Below, one piece after another: positions 11,927 through 22,025 of a stretch of 64,000 nt of DNA. How positions within the stretch are numbered: the first letter of the stretch is position 1; every line of letters starts with the position of its first letter. This DNA comes from Rusavskia elegans (lineage: Eukaryota > Ascomycota > Lecanoromycetes > Teloschistales > Teloschistaceae). The notes under the pieces were generated by a model. It saw only the letters and a list, made by a program, of their open reading frames with translations. It searched no databases and had not been told where the DNA came from. The DNA lies in the NCBI GenBank assembly GCA_011316305.1, contig SAUG01000056.1, forward strand, positions 62,001 through 126,000. Reading direction: 5' to 3'. Position numbers and translations under genes: made by a program.

Positions 11927-12170
11927 ATTGACGGGAAACCCTGGTTGGGAAGAACTGTAGGAGAAAGAGTGTGAACATGGCAGATTCTATCCGGCTTGGT
12001 GTGATGAGTACTAGATTTCTGTCGTGCTCTTTCTGTCGTGCTCTCTTGGCCCTCTCATTGGACTCCCTTACTACCGAGTGTCGAGCAGCACTTGTCTTTC
12101 GCCATCCTAATATGATCAATGCCAATTGGTCTCACCACTCGGTCTTCTCTCAGTAAGTCCGGAGTAGGCT

Positions 12171-12870
12171 CCTCTCCTTAGATCTGCCCATTGACATGGA
12201 CTGGAAGCGGCGTGTGCTGCCGTTCCGACAACCCATTCGTAGACCTGGCGAGCCTGTCTGTCCCATGTCCCAGGAATGGGTTTCCTTTCAAAGTCGGTAT
12301 AGCATGGCTGCCGTTCCCTGGCTCTTAGATATGGTATTAGGGTGAGCGATGTTCCTTGTCGTCATGTCTTGGGCATCTTGGGGGCGCAAGAAGTGACCGC
12401 CAGAAAAAGTTTGTCTCGGATGACGCTACCTTCCAAAGCGGGTTAGACAAGTCACGCGAAGATTCCGGCGCCCGCGAGGATTGCATGCCTAATCCGGCTA
12501 GCGTGCAGTGGTCTGATCAACCTGAGACAACTGAAAAAGTGACGATGGAGCCTGACGGAATGCTTCCGTGTCGCCAAGCCTCCCTCAAATCCAGTGCTGC
12601 CAGCTTTGCACCGCATGCATTCAAAGCGCTACCGACATGATCTGCTGCAGACTGGTTTATATCGGAGTGCTCATCTGAAGCTTTTAGAGGATATAAGAAT
12701 GATTAATCTCTGACTGATATGGATTGAGCAATCGCCTGTGCAAAGGAAGGGTTGATAGCGATGACATGCAATACGGCTCTGCCAGCCCTACGCGGCACTA
12801 GTCTACTCGTATCCCCACGAGCCGTACTCACCTCACTCTCACCCAATAAACATGGGCTGGAGCCAGTCAC
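12171..12870. promoter_or_regulatory. Intergenic region with GTCGGAAC-type sites
   Basis: Upstream of the 10223-11926 gene. It carries GCTGCCGTTCCGAC (12216-12229, the reverse of GTCGGAACGGCAGC) and a partial second copy, GGCTGCCGTTCC (about 12306-12317). A + strand frame at 12356-12640 has no coding character that I would defend. Site function is inferred from recurrence only. Confidence 0.35.
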
Positions 12871-15800
12871 TCAATAGCAAAAATCCACATCCTTCCCCTC
12901 CCTCTGCGCCTCCAGCAACTTATTGCATTCCTCCCACGTATGCTGATAGCTCGTCTCTTCGCCCGCCTCCATCAGCGCGCGGGTGTGCTGGCGCTGCGGC
13001 GGGGAGAGGAGGAGCCAGTAGTGGCGTTCCGAGGCAGGGAGGTGAGAAGGGTCTTGAGTGATGCGGCTGTAGTAGGATTGGCGGTGAAGAGGGATGGCAG
13101 GGGGCTCCTCGATGTCATGGAGATCATGCGCGTCCTGGGTTGGTGTTGGTATGAAAGGCTCGATTTGCTGATCGGGAGGTGACTCGGTGGGGATCCGAGT
13201 TGGATTGGTAGGCTCTTGCTGATCGGGGGACGATTCGACGGGGTGATCTTCGAGCTGTTGCTCTTGCTTCTGCTCCTGTTGCTGCTGGTCCGTATAGTAG
13301 ACCTCCGACTCGGAAATTGGCGTCAATGACACATGCTCTTGTTGTTGCAGGTCAGCAAGCTCCTCTTCGAATCGCTGCTCTTGCTTCTGCTCCTGCTCTA
13401 GCTGTTGATCCCTCAAGTCCGCCTCGAGCTCTGGAGTCGGCGTTGAAGGAAAACAGTAACAGCAAGGACAACAACCCATAACGGAGCCCACGGAACCAAC
13501 TCCCAACCGGCAGCAAGAACATGATCCTTGCTTTTTCCCCCGCTGTTCTTGTTGCTGCTGATTTGTGTACCATGATTCCGGCTCGGGAGTTGGTATTGAA
13601 AACGTATGCTCTGCTCGCGGATCAGGGGATGCTTCGGTGGAGTCCTCATTGCCCATCCCTGAAAGTCGATCGCAAGTATCATCCCTCTCTGTTCTCTTTG
13701 CCAATATGTCTTCCCGACGCTCGTCTTCGGGTTGGGGCTGGGGCTCTTGCTCTTGCTGTCTCTGTACCTGCTGCGGTTGCTGTTGATCGATATACCACTC
13801 CTCAGGCTTGTCGCTGTCTGGGCCTCCTTGCCGCAGATAATATTGCTCGGAATTTTGTTGTTGCTGTTGTTTGGAATGCGAATGCTCCTGGTGCTCGGAA
13901 TGCGATTGTTGTTGCTGGCGGTGCTGCGGCCTTGGAGTAAGTTGCTCCTCGAAGCTATTTTTCTCCACTTCCTCATCTACTATCGCCTTATGCTTCCCCT
14001 TTTCCACCATCCCCTCATCCTCCTCTTTCTTATTCTCCTTCTTCTCCCCCCTCCCCACCCCACCCCGCACCTCCTTCCACTCCTCCATTATCCTACTCGC
14101 CTCCCTATCCCTAGAACTAGACCTAAATCGACTATACACAACCGACCCACTACCCGCCAGTCTCGGCCCAACACGATTATAATATATATACCTCTCATCC
14201 CCCAGAATAGGTGGCTCTCCAGGTATCCTCCAAAGCCGATCACCACCACTACCACCCTCTTCCCTACGCTTCCGTCTTCTGAACTGCTGCGCGGCGTCGA
14301 GTTGAGCCGCCCGAGTGATGTGATCGTTGGAGAGGGGTGGGGGGTCGAGGCGGTCGGGTTCAGGTTCTGGCGTTGGCGTTGGCGTTGGCGTTGGCGTTGG
14401 CGTTAGCGTTGGCGAACTGGATATCGATATGGCTGATGTATGTGTGCGATGGGAAGGTGGTGGTGAGGAGGGGATATGAGTTTGGTCCGCGGGTGCCTCC
14501 TGAGTATAATTCGCTTCGTGCGAAGATCGCTGACACGGACTGCCGATCTCTCCCTGGCCCTTCCCCACCTCCCCTTCCTCCCCTTCATCACCCTTACCAC
14601 CTTCGCCATTCCCCTTCCCCTTCCCCTTGCTCTCGCCCTTACCACCCTCATCACCCTCACCACCGGCCTTGCCCTCATCATCTCCCTTCCCCTTCCCCTC
14701 CCCTACCCCAGCTTCACCTCCCTCTTCCTCGTACTCGAACACCTCCCTAACAACCATCTCACCAGGAATAGTAGCCGATTTCGAAATACCCCTGTTTTCA
14801 ATTGTAGGCGGGTCTTGGGTAGCCGTAACGCGACCTCGGATTCTATCGCTGTGAATCTTTGGTAATTGTGCGAGGTTTGAGATGGGCACCCCGATCCTGC
14901 CAACCATTTCTCCTCCTCCTCCAGCCACCTCGTCGGCGTCGGCGTCGGCGTCGTCGCCGCCTGTGCCTATCGCATAGGCATGGGTATGGATCCGAGTTTC
15001 ATTGGTTTCGGCTTCGGCTTCGAGGGGAGTGGTTGGGAGGATGGTGGTGGAGATGGCGGTCGTTTCGAATATGCCGGGAGATGGGAGTAGGGGGTTGGAT
15101 AATGGGAGTAAAGGAGTGGAGGAAGCGCCGTTTATAATAGTAGGCTGCGATGATGGTGATGGTGATGGTAATGGTAACGGTAGAAGATGCGATGATGAGG
15201 ATGGAGCAATAAGCCGTACTCGTGCTTGGGCTGTCTCATTCGAGCTCGGAAGAGTAGATGTGGGGGCAAGAGCTTGGGTTTGTGTATGGGATTGGTCTGT
15301 ATCTGCCGGTTGTTGAGGAGAGGTGTTGTGAGTATGACCGAGTGACGGCCGTAGATTAGCAGGACTAGGACCGCCCTCTGCATTTGCGGACACTTCTTCT
15401 TCGTGAGTTCCTAATTCGGCGCACGTTGTTGACCATCTGGGCGACGGAGGTTGGTGTACGAGCACGACGGGAGCTCCTTGATCGAAATAAGGGACATGGT
15501 TATTATAATACTCCAGCTGCTCAACAAGATCTTGACCGATAGTGGCGAATCTCTTGGTGTAGGCTTTTTGTCTGCCGTTCTGGGATAGTGTTTGTGAAGA
15601 TGGAGGGGAAGAGGTGGTGGTGGCGAAGCGGGGAGTGGGAGTGTGTTGAGATGAAGTCATCATCTGAGGCGGTGTGGGTTGGTATGATGCTAGTGGATGA
15701 TGGGATGGAGTATGAGGTGGAGTGTGAGGGTGAGGGTGTGAATGAGAATGTAAGAGATACTGCTGGCGTTGAGGGTCTGGAGGGTCGTTCTCCGGTGGTG

Positions 15801-16074
15801 GTGGTGGTGGTGGTGGTGGAGGATGCTGCAATGGAAGATGGGGCAGCTGCTGCGACTGCTGCCCCGATTCATACTGTCCATAAAATGCCTGCAGATGCGA
15901 ATGAATATCAGGCGAATGCGGAAGGGGATAGTCTGAATGAGGTTGAAAAGATCCAGGCGGAAGAGCAGACGATGATGGGGGATTGGGAGGATGTAAGGGC
16001 TTGGGATTGACGAAACAAGCAGGGCCGCCGATGATGATATTAGTGAAGTTGGGAGAGTGGTTGTAGGAGGTCAT
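12871..16074 (-). CDS. Large low-complexity Gln/Glu-rich orphan protein
   Basis: Frame of 1067 residues from ATG at 16072-16074. The frame is open further upstream but has no ATG there and runs through a (GAT)n microsatellite, so the internal ATG is preferred. Layout: a Pro/His/Ser-rich N-terminus with poly-Pro (about residues 80-95), a TPTPTP run, a Gly/Glu/Lys-rich stretch, a possibly folded island (about 620-680: RIPGEPPILGDERYIYYN, then RLAGSGSVVYSRFR), and a Gln-rich region (about 715-950) with diverged modules ending in YYTDQQQQEQ or WYTNQQQQEQ. A Cys-rich spot (CSCC, then GCCPCCYC) lies near 851-875. A compact C-terminus (YWLLLSPPQRQHTRALMEAG) ends in DVDFCY. No family is recognised. 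It is divergently arranged with the 17073 gene. Confidence 0.7.
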   Translation of the reverse strand: MTSYNHSPNFTNIIIGGPACFVNPKPLHPPNPPSSSALPPGSFQPHSDYPLPHSPDIHSHLQAFYGQYESGQQSQQLPHLPLQHPPPPPPPPPPENDPPDPQRQQYLLHSHSHPHPHTPPHTPSHHPLASYQPTPPQMMTSSQHTPTPRFATTTSSPPSSQTLSQNGRQKAYTKRFATIGQDLVEQLEYYNNHVPYFDQGAPVVLVHQPPSPRWSTTCAELGTHEEEVSANAEGGPSPANLRPSLGHTHNTSPQQPADTDQSHTQTQALAPTSTLPSSNETAQARVRLIAPSSSSHLLPLPLPSPSPSSQPTIINGASSTPLLPLSNPLLPSPGIFETTAISTTILPTTPLEAEAETNETRIHTHAYAIGTGGDDADADADEVAGGGGEMVGRIGVPISNLAQLPKIHSDRIRGRVTATQDPPTIENRGISKSATIPGEMVVREVFEYEEEGGEAGVGEGKGKGDDEGKAGGEGDEGGKGESKGKGKGNGEGGKGDEGEEGEVGKGQGEIGSPCQRSSHEANYTQEAPADQTHIPSSPPPSHRTHTSAISISSSPTLTPTPTPTPTPTPEPEPDRLDPPPLSNDHITRAAQLDAAQQFRRRKRREEGGSGGDRLWRIPGEPPILGDERYIYYNRVGPRLAGSGSVVYSRFRSSSRDREASRIMEEWKEVRGGVGRGEKKENKKEEDEGMVEKGKHKAIVDEEVEKNSFEEQLTPRPQHRQQQQSHSEHQEHSHSKQQQQQNSEQYYLRQGGPDSDKPEEWYIDQQQPQQVQRQQEQEPQPQPEDERREDILAKRTERDDTCDRLSGMGNEDSTEASPDPRAEHTFSIPTPEPESWYTNQQQQEQRGKKQGSCSCCRLGVGSVGSVMGCCPCCYCFPSTPTPELEADLRDQQLEQEQKQEQRFEEELADLQQQEHVSLTPISESEVYYTDQQQQEQKQEQQLEDHPVESSPDQQEPTNPTRIPTESPPDQQIEPFIPTPTQDAHDLHDIEEPPAIPLHRQSYYSRITQDPSHLPASERHYWLLLSPPQRQHTRALMEAGEETSYQHTWEECNKLLEAQREGKDVDFCY
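13230..13960 (-). repeat. Diverged in-frame Gln-rich module repeats
   Basis: At least four in-frame modules within the 1067-residue protein. Each has a Pro-Glu-rich lead (TPTPELE, IPTPEPE, TPISESE), then W/Y-Y-T/I-D/N, then QQQQEQ. The DNA shows matching TGCTCTTGCTTCTGCTCCTG blocks around 13260 and 13375. Confidence 0.6.
14360..14412. repeat. GGCGTT hexanucleotide microsatellite
   Basis: About seven to eight units of GGCGTT, one with an A. It encodes the TPTPTP run of the 12871-16074 gene on the - strand, so unit gain or loss keeps frame. Confidence 0.85.
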
Positions 16075-17072
16075 TTGTGATGATAATGATGATGATGATG
16101 ATGATGATGATGATGTGGTGAGAATGAAGATATGGTAAAAATGCGTGTGAGAAGGGTGGATGAAGTGTGGGAAAAGGGGAACGAAATCTTCGACTTTCAG
16201 GCCATAAATTTCATCCACAACAACACACGTGAACCGATTTACTGAAGAGCCGATAAAGCATACATAAAAGTAGGAAACGACAGAATAAGTAAGAAAAACG
16301 ATCAGCGAGCCCACTTGTCGGAACCTTCTTCTCTTGTCGGAACAGCAACTGGCGGAAGCATCATACCATGTCGGATGCACCTTGCCACCTCATCCAAATC
16401 CCACTCCCAGAAAATCCAATAGTCCAACCAGCGCTGTTCCGACATGCGTTCTTCCTCTTCTCTTCTTTCCTTCTAGAAGGCCCGCCCAGAGAAGTTTCCA
16501 AACGCGTTCGTCGTCGATCACCAACCTCCAACCTTCAATTTTCTAGTCAAGGTAAATATCCATCTCAACTCTCATTCGGCCTTTCTTCACGAAAATCAGA
16601 TCTGAAATGACCTACTTTGTTTTCCTTATCCCAACGAACATGTCTCGAGAGTCGACCTTTTCCCCGTAAGGCGTAAGGGGCAATCAACAACTCGATCCTC
16701 GGCTTCAAGAAAGAAAAAGAAACCCAGGCCGCAGCAGGGACGAAACCAGATCCTCAAGAAGAAGAAGAAGAAATCAGAACTGGGAAAGCCCCACCATGGC
16801 TACAATCGATTCGGATGTTGCATGAATCACCCTCCGTCGACGACCACGACCTTGTGCTTGTGAAGTGCGATACTCAATTCGATCTTTGACTGGAGGAAGG
16901 AAATAAATTGTAAGAAAGAAACCAAAATTCAAGTCAGAAGCAGACCTCGAGAACAAAATCAGAGCCAAACAGCCCACCTTACCCGTTACCCATACACATT
17001 CTCAAATCACGCTCCTTATCCGCCAACGTCACGGCCAAAACCATCGCCCACGCCCTGTCTGACGCCAACACC
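16075..17072. promoter_or_regulatory. Divergent promoter region with paired GTCGGAAC sites
   Basis: Shared upstream region of the - gene at 12871-16074 and the + gene at 17073. A (GAT)n microsatellite lies at about 16080-16117. GTCGGAAC occurs at 16317-16324 and GTCGGAACAGCA at 16336-16347, with the inverted copy GCTGTTCCGAC at 16433-16443. CGG-containing inverted sites are typical of Zn2Cys6 regulators, and such a gene lies at 27.6 kb, but a link is speculative. Confidence 0.4.
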
Positions 17073-18982
17073 ATGTCCGACGGCAATATGGACGATGTAC
17101 ACCGTCCTCAACCCAAAAATAGCAGCGACATGAACGACATGAACGACATGAACAACATGAACAACGACAACAACATGAACAACGACAACAACATGAACAA
17201 CGACAACATATCCAGTCCCCTATTCATCCAATACAACGGATCTCATACCCACACCTCGCCCGTGGTGGACTTCCCCACCACCGTCGACTTCAACATGTCG
17301 CTCACCCAGGCTTTCGGTAACGATCACCGTCCCTTGCTGAAATACGTTCTCGACACTCTCCTCTCTTATAATTGCCGTCTACACTCTAACAAAGATGCCG
17401 CCACCCATACTGCAGACCAGGTAAAGGATCTCATACGTCGAATAGAGGAACTCCACACTCTGGCAATCATTCACGACGAAGAGGGTCAATCTCAAAGAGA
17501 GGTGATGGGACGAGTGGAACAACAATTCGAGGAATTGAGTGGAAGGTTTACGGCTTTTGTTAGTGGGAATAATAAACGTGAGCGGATTATTGGAGTGTTG
17601 CAGAATGATGTGAAGGAGATTAGGAAACATATCGACGAAGAGGAAAGGATCAAGATTTTCGATCATTATCAGCAGGATTTGAATACCGCAACGGATCGCT
17701 TGGAGGCTTTTGAGCTCGATGCAGAGCACACATCATCCGGTGGGAGAAGAACAGAAACGGAGCAAGAACTTGGCAATCTGCAAGATGCCATAAACAACGA
17801 CCGAGTGCAATTTCTCGCTTTGAAACAAGCCGTTGAATCCGACAGGGAGCACTCGACGACAACCTTCACCACCCTCGCCGACTTACTGCAGAATGTGAAT
17901 GTTTTGCTGGCGAAAGGGAGTGGGCGGCAGAGTGATATGCATCAGAATCTTACAGAACTTGGGAACATTGTTACGACTCTCCAGCAAAAGACCCATGCCT
18001 CGACCAATACTCAAGCGAAATTTGAATCTCACATGACTTACCTCGAAGAAACAAACCGAATCCACGCCAGTCGAATGGAGAGACTAGAAAATCTCGAGAC
18101 GAGCTTTCGAGACAATGTCCGAATGCAATGGGAAGCGGCTATGCTGACCCTACGGCAAGAGTTGACGGAGCAGATTGAACGTAAGAGCCAACGTTGCGAA
18201 GCCGATGAGACTCTAAAAGTGTCCTTCGCTGGCCTGGAAGAGAGGCTCATCGAGAAGCTTCGACAGCAAGATACTCGGTTATTGGGAAGCCGAAAGTCGT
18301 GGACGGCGTTGTTCGATGAACTGAAGCGATCAATGCTGGAGCAGCTTGGCCAACAAGACCAGCGCATATCCAGAGATCGCGAGTCATTGATGGCATTGTT
18401 CGACCAGCTGGCACGACGGCAGCATGAACAACACCAGAATCTATCGACAGATCAAAAGTCTTTGAGGTGGTCAATGGATGGTCTCCGCGAACAGGTTCTG
18501 GAGCAGCTGGCTGAGCAGCTTCAAAAGTATAAAAGCATTGCCTTTTCATCTTCGCTCTCATCCGAGGCGCGCGCAAAACCCTTCTCGATCCCAAGAAAAG
18601 AGAGTTCTGGGACAATCAATATTTGACGGGCGCCATGGGGATGGATATGCGCAACGAGAGGAGCAGGAGACAAGCCATGGTGGAAAATGTCGACAGATGG
18701 AACTGGGGATTCGCTCGCGATCCGCACGGGGCCCATCAATGGGATTTCTACGGCGATGTGGATAACCGGAACGAGTGGTACAATTTCCGCGGCGCCGAAG
18801 GTGAGGAAGGGAAAGGCATATGGAAACCATCTTTGAAACATCAAAACAAAGGCGACGTCTGGGGGTTTCTAAGGCTTTTGCTGCTGTGGTGGCAGTGGTG
18901 GTATGCGTTTTTCGGAAGGTTGGTGAGCAGCGTGCGAGAGGGCTGCGTGTGGTTAGGAGATGAGATTAGGGATTTCTGGTAA
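17073..18982 (+). CDS. Long coiled-coil protein with a C-terminal hydrophobic tail (two exons inferred)
   Basis: ATG at 17073 (AACACCATG) opens a 517-residue frame to a stop at 18626. The N-terminus has Asp/Asn/Met repeats (residues about 20-45); residues about 100-490 are charged heptad-like coiled coil. A second frame, open from about 18533 to 18982, continues with EFWDNQYL, then a Trp-rich tail with a hydrophobic stretch (FLRLLLLWWQWWYAFF). A 74-nt intron at 18527-18600 (GTATAA to AAAAG) would join them in frame, giving about 611 residues anchored at the C-terminus. The donor is weak, so alternatives are two products or a frameshift. No family is recognised. Confidence 0.65.
17106..17206 (+). 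repeat. AACGACATG/AACAACATG coding minisatellite
   Basis: Nine- to fifteen-base units encode NDMNDMNNMNNDN-type sequence near the N-terminus of the coiled-coil protein. All units are multiples of three. Confidence 0.85.
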
Positions 18983-19349
18983 GGGGGTTTGTGTATAGTG
19001 GTTGGCTTTTGGCTTTTCGCCTGGGGGGAGGTTTCAGGCGCAGACGTACATGTCTAAAATTAGCTTATACCACCAAATTCCTTTAGGTTGTTGTCATCTA
19101 GAAAACCTCGCTCCCGCCGCTCCTCACCTTCCTCACGTCTGCTCATCTCTCTCCCCCCCCCCTCCTCCTCTCCAACCCACCAAATCCCCGTACAAATAAT
19201 CAACCGCCGTTATATATATGCCCAAAAGCCTCCATGATGAGAAAAAGAAGCCGCCAATACCCGAAACCATCTGCCAAAACCTAGCCCACAGACTAGATAT
19301 ATTTATGTATGTATTATCCTCGCCTTACCTCCACACCCTGTCGACACAC

Positions 19350-19450
19350 GTTATCCCGATTCGCAGTCGCCGAAACTCGCCGCGCTGAGTTGAGCTCTGA
19401 CGAGCCTGTCCACCTATGAGCCGCGGAAGAGGGAATTGATCTTTGCGTGC
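19350..19450 (-). repeat. Decayed duplicate of the 3' end of the 19587-21091 gene
   Basis: This segment repeats the gene's final coding region (19605-19685), sharing ATGAGCCGCGG-AGAG-GAATTGATCTTT and GAGCTCTGA blocks in the same order and strand. Small indels shift the frame, so it is a non-functional tandem remnant downstream of the stop codon. Confidence 0.7.
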
Positions 19451-19586
19451 GCTGAGCGTGGATGCGTCCAGCAGATAAGTATGGACAGAGAGAGAGAGGG
19501 GGGGGCGGTGGTGGTGAGTGGTTCGGGATGCATGGTTGTGCGTGCCTCCTTCTCTCGTGCCTGCTCTTCACACCCACCCGCCCACT

Positions 19587-21091
19587 TTACCTTATATCTT
19601 CTACCAATTCGGCGCCAAACCCTCCCTGCCGAGCTCTGATGGACCTTTCGTCTAATGAGCCGCGGTAGAGGAATTGATCTTTATCCCCAGCTTGGACTGT
19701 CCAGTTGTCTATGGTGGAGTTGATGTCGGCAAGGGCGGTGGTGAAGGTTAGGGATGATGGTTGCGGTTGTTGCAGGGGTGCTCCGTGATTGTTCCCGCTT
19801 ACGGGAGATGAACGTGGTGATGATTGTGCTCCGGGGTTTTCTCCGCTCGCTGATGATGGTGATGGTGATGGTGATGAGGAGGCGAAAGAGGAAGAAGAAG
19901 AACCGGGGTTCAGAGGAATGATAGCGAGATCGGATATCGAATTATGGATTTTCGAAATGGAGTATCGAGCGAGCGAGGTGCTGATGCGGAGGTTACGGAT
20001 GGTATTGAGTAGTTGTTGCGCTGCGTCCTTTTTATCTTCTTCTTCTTCTTCTGCCTCCTCCGTCCTGCTGTGAAGAAGAAGGAAGTTCAAGATCAGTGTC
20101 TCGATGGCATCGAGTTCGGTACTGAGTCTCGTTAACATGGACTGCATTTTAGCAGGCGCTGTTACGGTTTCTCGAGCGCGGATTTGGAGGTTTCGGAATC
20201 GCGTGTGTGGATTTGGGTGGACGAAAATGGCGCGGCGGGCACGGGAGATAGGTAAGGCTGATGTTGATGCTGATGCTGCCTTTGCCTCGTCGTCGTCAAT
20301 TTCCTCGTCTATATCATCGAGTTGGGTGAACAAGGTTGGGGAGAGTTCGATGATTTCGGTGCATAGAGAGACGATAACCGTTGCCGAATCATTTAGTCTC
20401 GAGCTTGATAATAGGGGTGCGCCGGTGGGGGTGGATGTCATTCTGACTGCGAGCGAGGGAATAATTTCGAGGGCGACCTGGAAGTCTTTGAGTATGATGG
20501 CGCGTTCGGGTGAGAGGGGTCGGGGAGAGGATGTTGAGGGAAAAAAGGATGAGGACGAGGATGAGGTGGATTCGGTGTTTTTGTGGACGATGAGGGTGAC
20601 GAGAATGATGGAGGTCAGGATACTGGTTGCGATAAAAGATAGCCATGTCCTAGTGCAGAGATCTATTGGACGGGTTTCCACTGGAGGGATACCGCGACGG
20701 ATGAAGGCTTCGCCTTTGCCCTACAACCCATCAATCACCATTAGCATCGAACGCCATTTAACGTCTTCTACTTGTATTCGATTGCAGGGGCAGAGTTACG
20801 TACGACGTCTGCATAAAGCCCACGGAGTCGACCTGCGAAGTAGTGGGTGAATACCGTAGCCTCGGCGATGAGCTTCTCGTCGGTGCGGTCGAGACTGGGA
20901 AACATCTTCGTGGCCATGTTATAAGCATGGGGGTAGAGTTTAATCTCCCATGGATATTCGTTAAACGGGGTACCGCTTGCTTGCCATTCTTGCAGGCAGA
21001 GGACCATGGCGTACCATTGATCCCTGCGATGGATGGGGAACTGGCGTTTTAGGTCTCTTGATGCTTTTATGTTGTTTTTGGTGTTGGGCAT
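19587..21091 (-). CDS. Orphan membrane-anchored helical protein, two exons
   Basis: Exon 1 is 21091-20804 (ATG in ACCATGC, starting MPNTKNNIKASRD), intron 20803-20721 (83 nt, GTACGT donor, GCTAAT branch-like site, TAG acceptor), exon 2 20720-19587. Phase is 0 on both sides, giving 473 residues. Residues 1-95 include a conserved-looking block (YPWEIKLYPHAYNMATKMFP, then HYFAGRLRGLYADV). A transmembrane segment lies at about 119-141 (WLSFIATSILTSIILVTLIV). A long helical, Asp/Glu-containing region, a Ser/Pro-rich linker and a C-terminal end (DQFLYRGSLDERS) follow. No signal peptide. No family is recognised. Confidence 0.8.
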
Positions 21092-22025
21092 GGTCGTTGC
21101 GGAGTAGGTTGCCGAATGACTGGGAGTGGATTTTGGTGAACACGAATCGGTGCTAACGATTGAATGGTGGATCAAGACGAGGTAACGGAATAAGAAGGAA
21201 TCAAGCAGTTAGCAGTCCTGCTGAAGCTGCAACGGACACCAATAGAAAGTGTCAAGTAGGCCTGTTGAAATGAAGAGCCTCTGACAAGACAACTGTGTGG
21301 CGACGGACTTGCTCCAGGCGCGTGAAAGTGACAAGAGAGGGGATGGCAATGGATGTATAAGAATCGAGAGGAGTGGCAACAGAAGGAAAAGTGAGAGAGG
21401 GGATAACAATGAAAGTCATGACAGTTGCGGGAAGTGACCACAATAAAAATATAAAGGGGCACTTTCGTACAGCTGCCTGGAAGCCATTCAATCTTAGACA
21501 TCTCCTCATCCAGGTGCATCCCATGTCGTCTTATTGGAAGATTGCTGTCTTGGAGCTTCCCCCAACCTTACAAGATTTGAGTTGGATCCCGATAGTCCAG
21601 CTTATCCTGGGATACCGCGTCTTTCGAAATCACCACCGTGCCATCCTGGGCAGTATATTTCTTTAGTCAGGCCGTGTCCAATTTCAGACTGAGACAACCA
21701 GGTCAACAGCGGATCAACGCCGACCCCTTTAAGAATGACTACCTGGTGATCCATTCAGCTCATCTCGAAACAGGAGAATTGAGAATTTGTCAGATTCATT
21801 GATCCGGTTTCTTCCACGGTGTTGATCCCAGTACGAACGCGGATGGCTGCCTCGCCAAGACAAGGGGTCCGGTTTGGTTGCCAAACATGATTTTGGGCGC
21901 AGGAGCATCATCTCGAAGAAGCGAGCGATGTGGTGTATATAATGCTTTGACCCAGCTCTTCCGTAGCTTCCAGTCGGTCCATCGTATTCTTGTCGGTGCC
22001 CAATTTAGGTCACTTGTACGCCCTC
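21092..22025. other. Intergenic region between divergent genes
   Basis: No supportable gene. Two overlapping - strand frames at 21172-21524 are rich in Ser/Leu/Pro but start without ATG or with no shared architecture. Promoters of the 19587-21091 (-) and 22026 (+) genes should lie here. Confidence 0.5.

Noticed and set aside
12356..12640. 94-residue + strand frame
   Set aside because: No domain, no conserved look, and it sits in the promoter region of a divergent gene.
16075..16380. N-terminal extension of the 12871-16074 protein with a hydrophobic segment
   Set aside because: It would need a non-ATG start and reads through a (GAT)n microsatellite.
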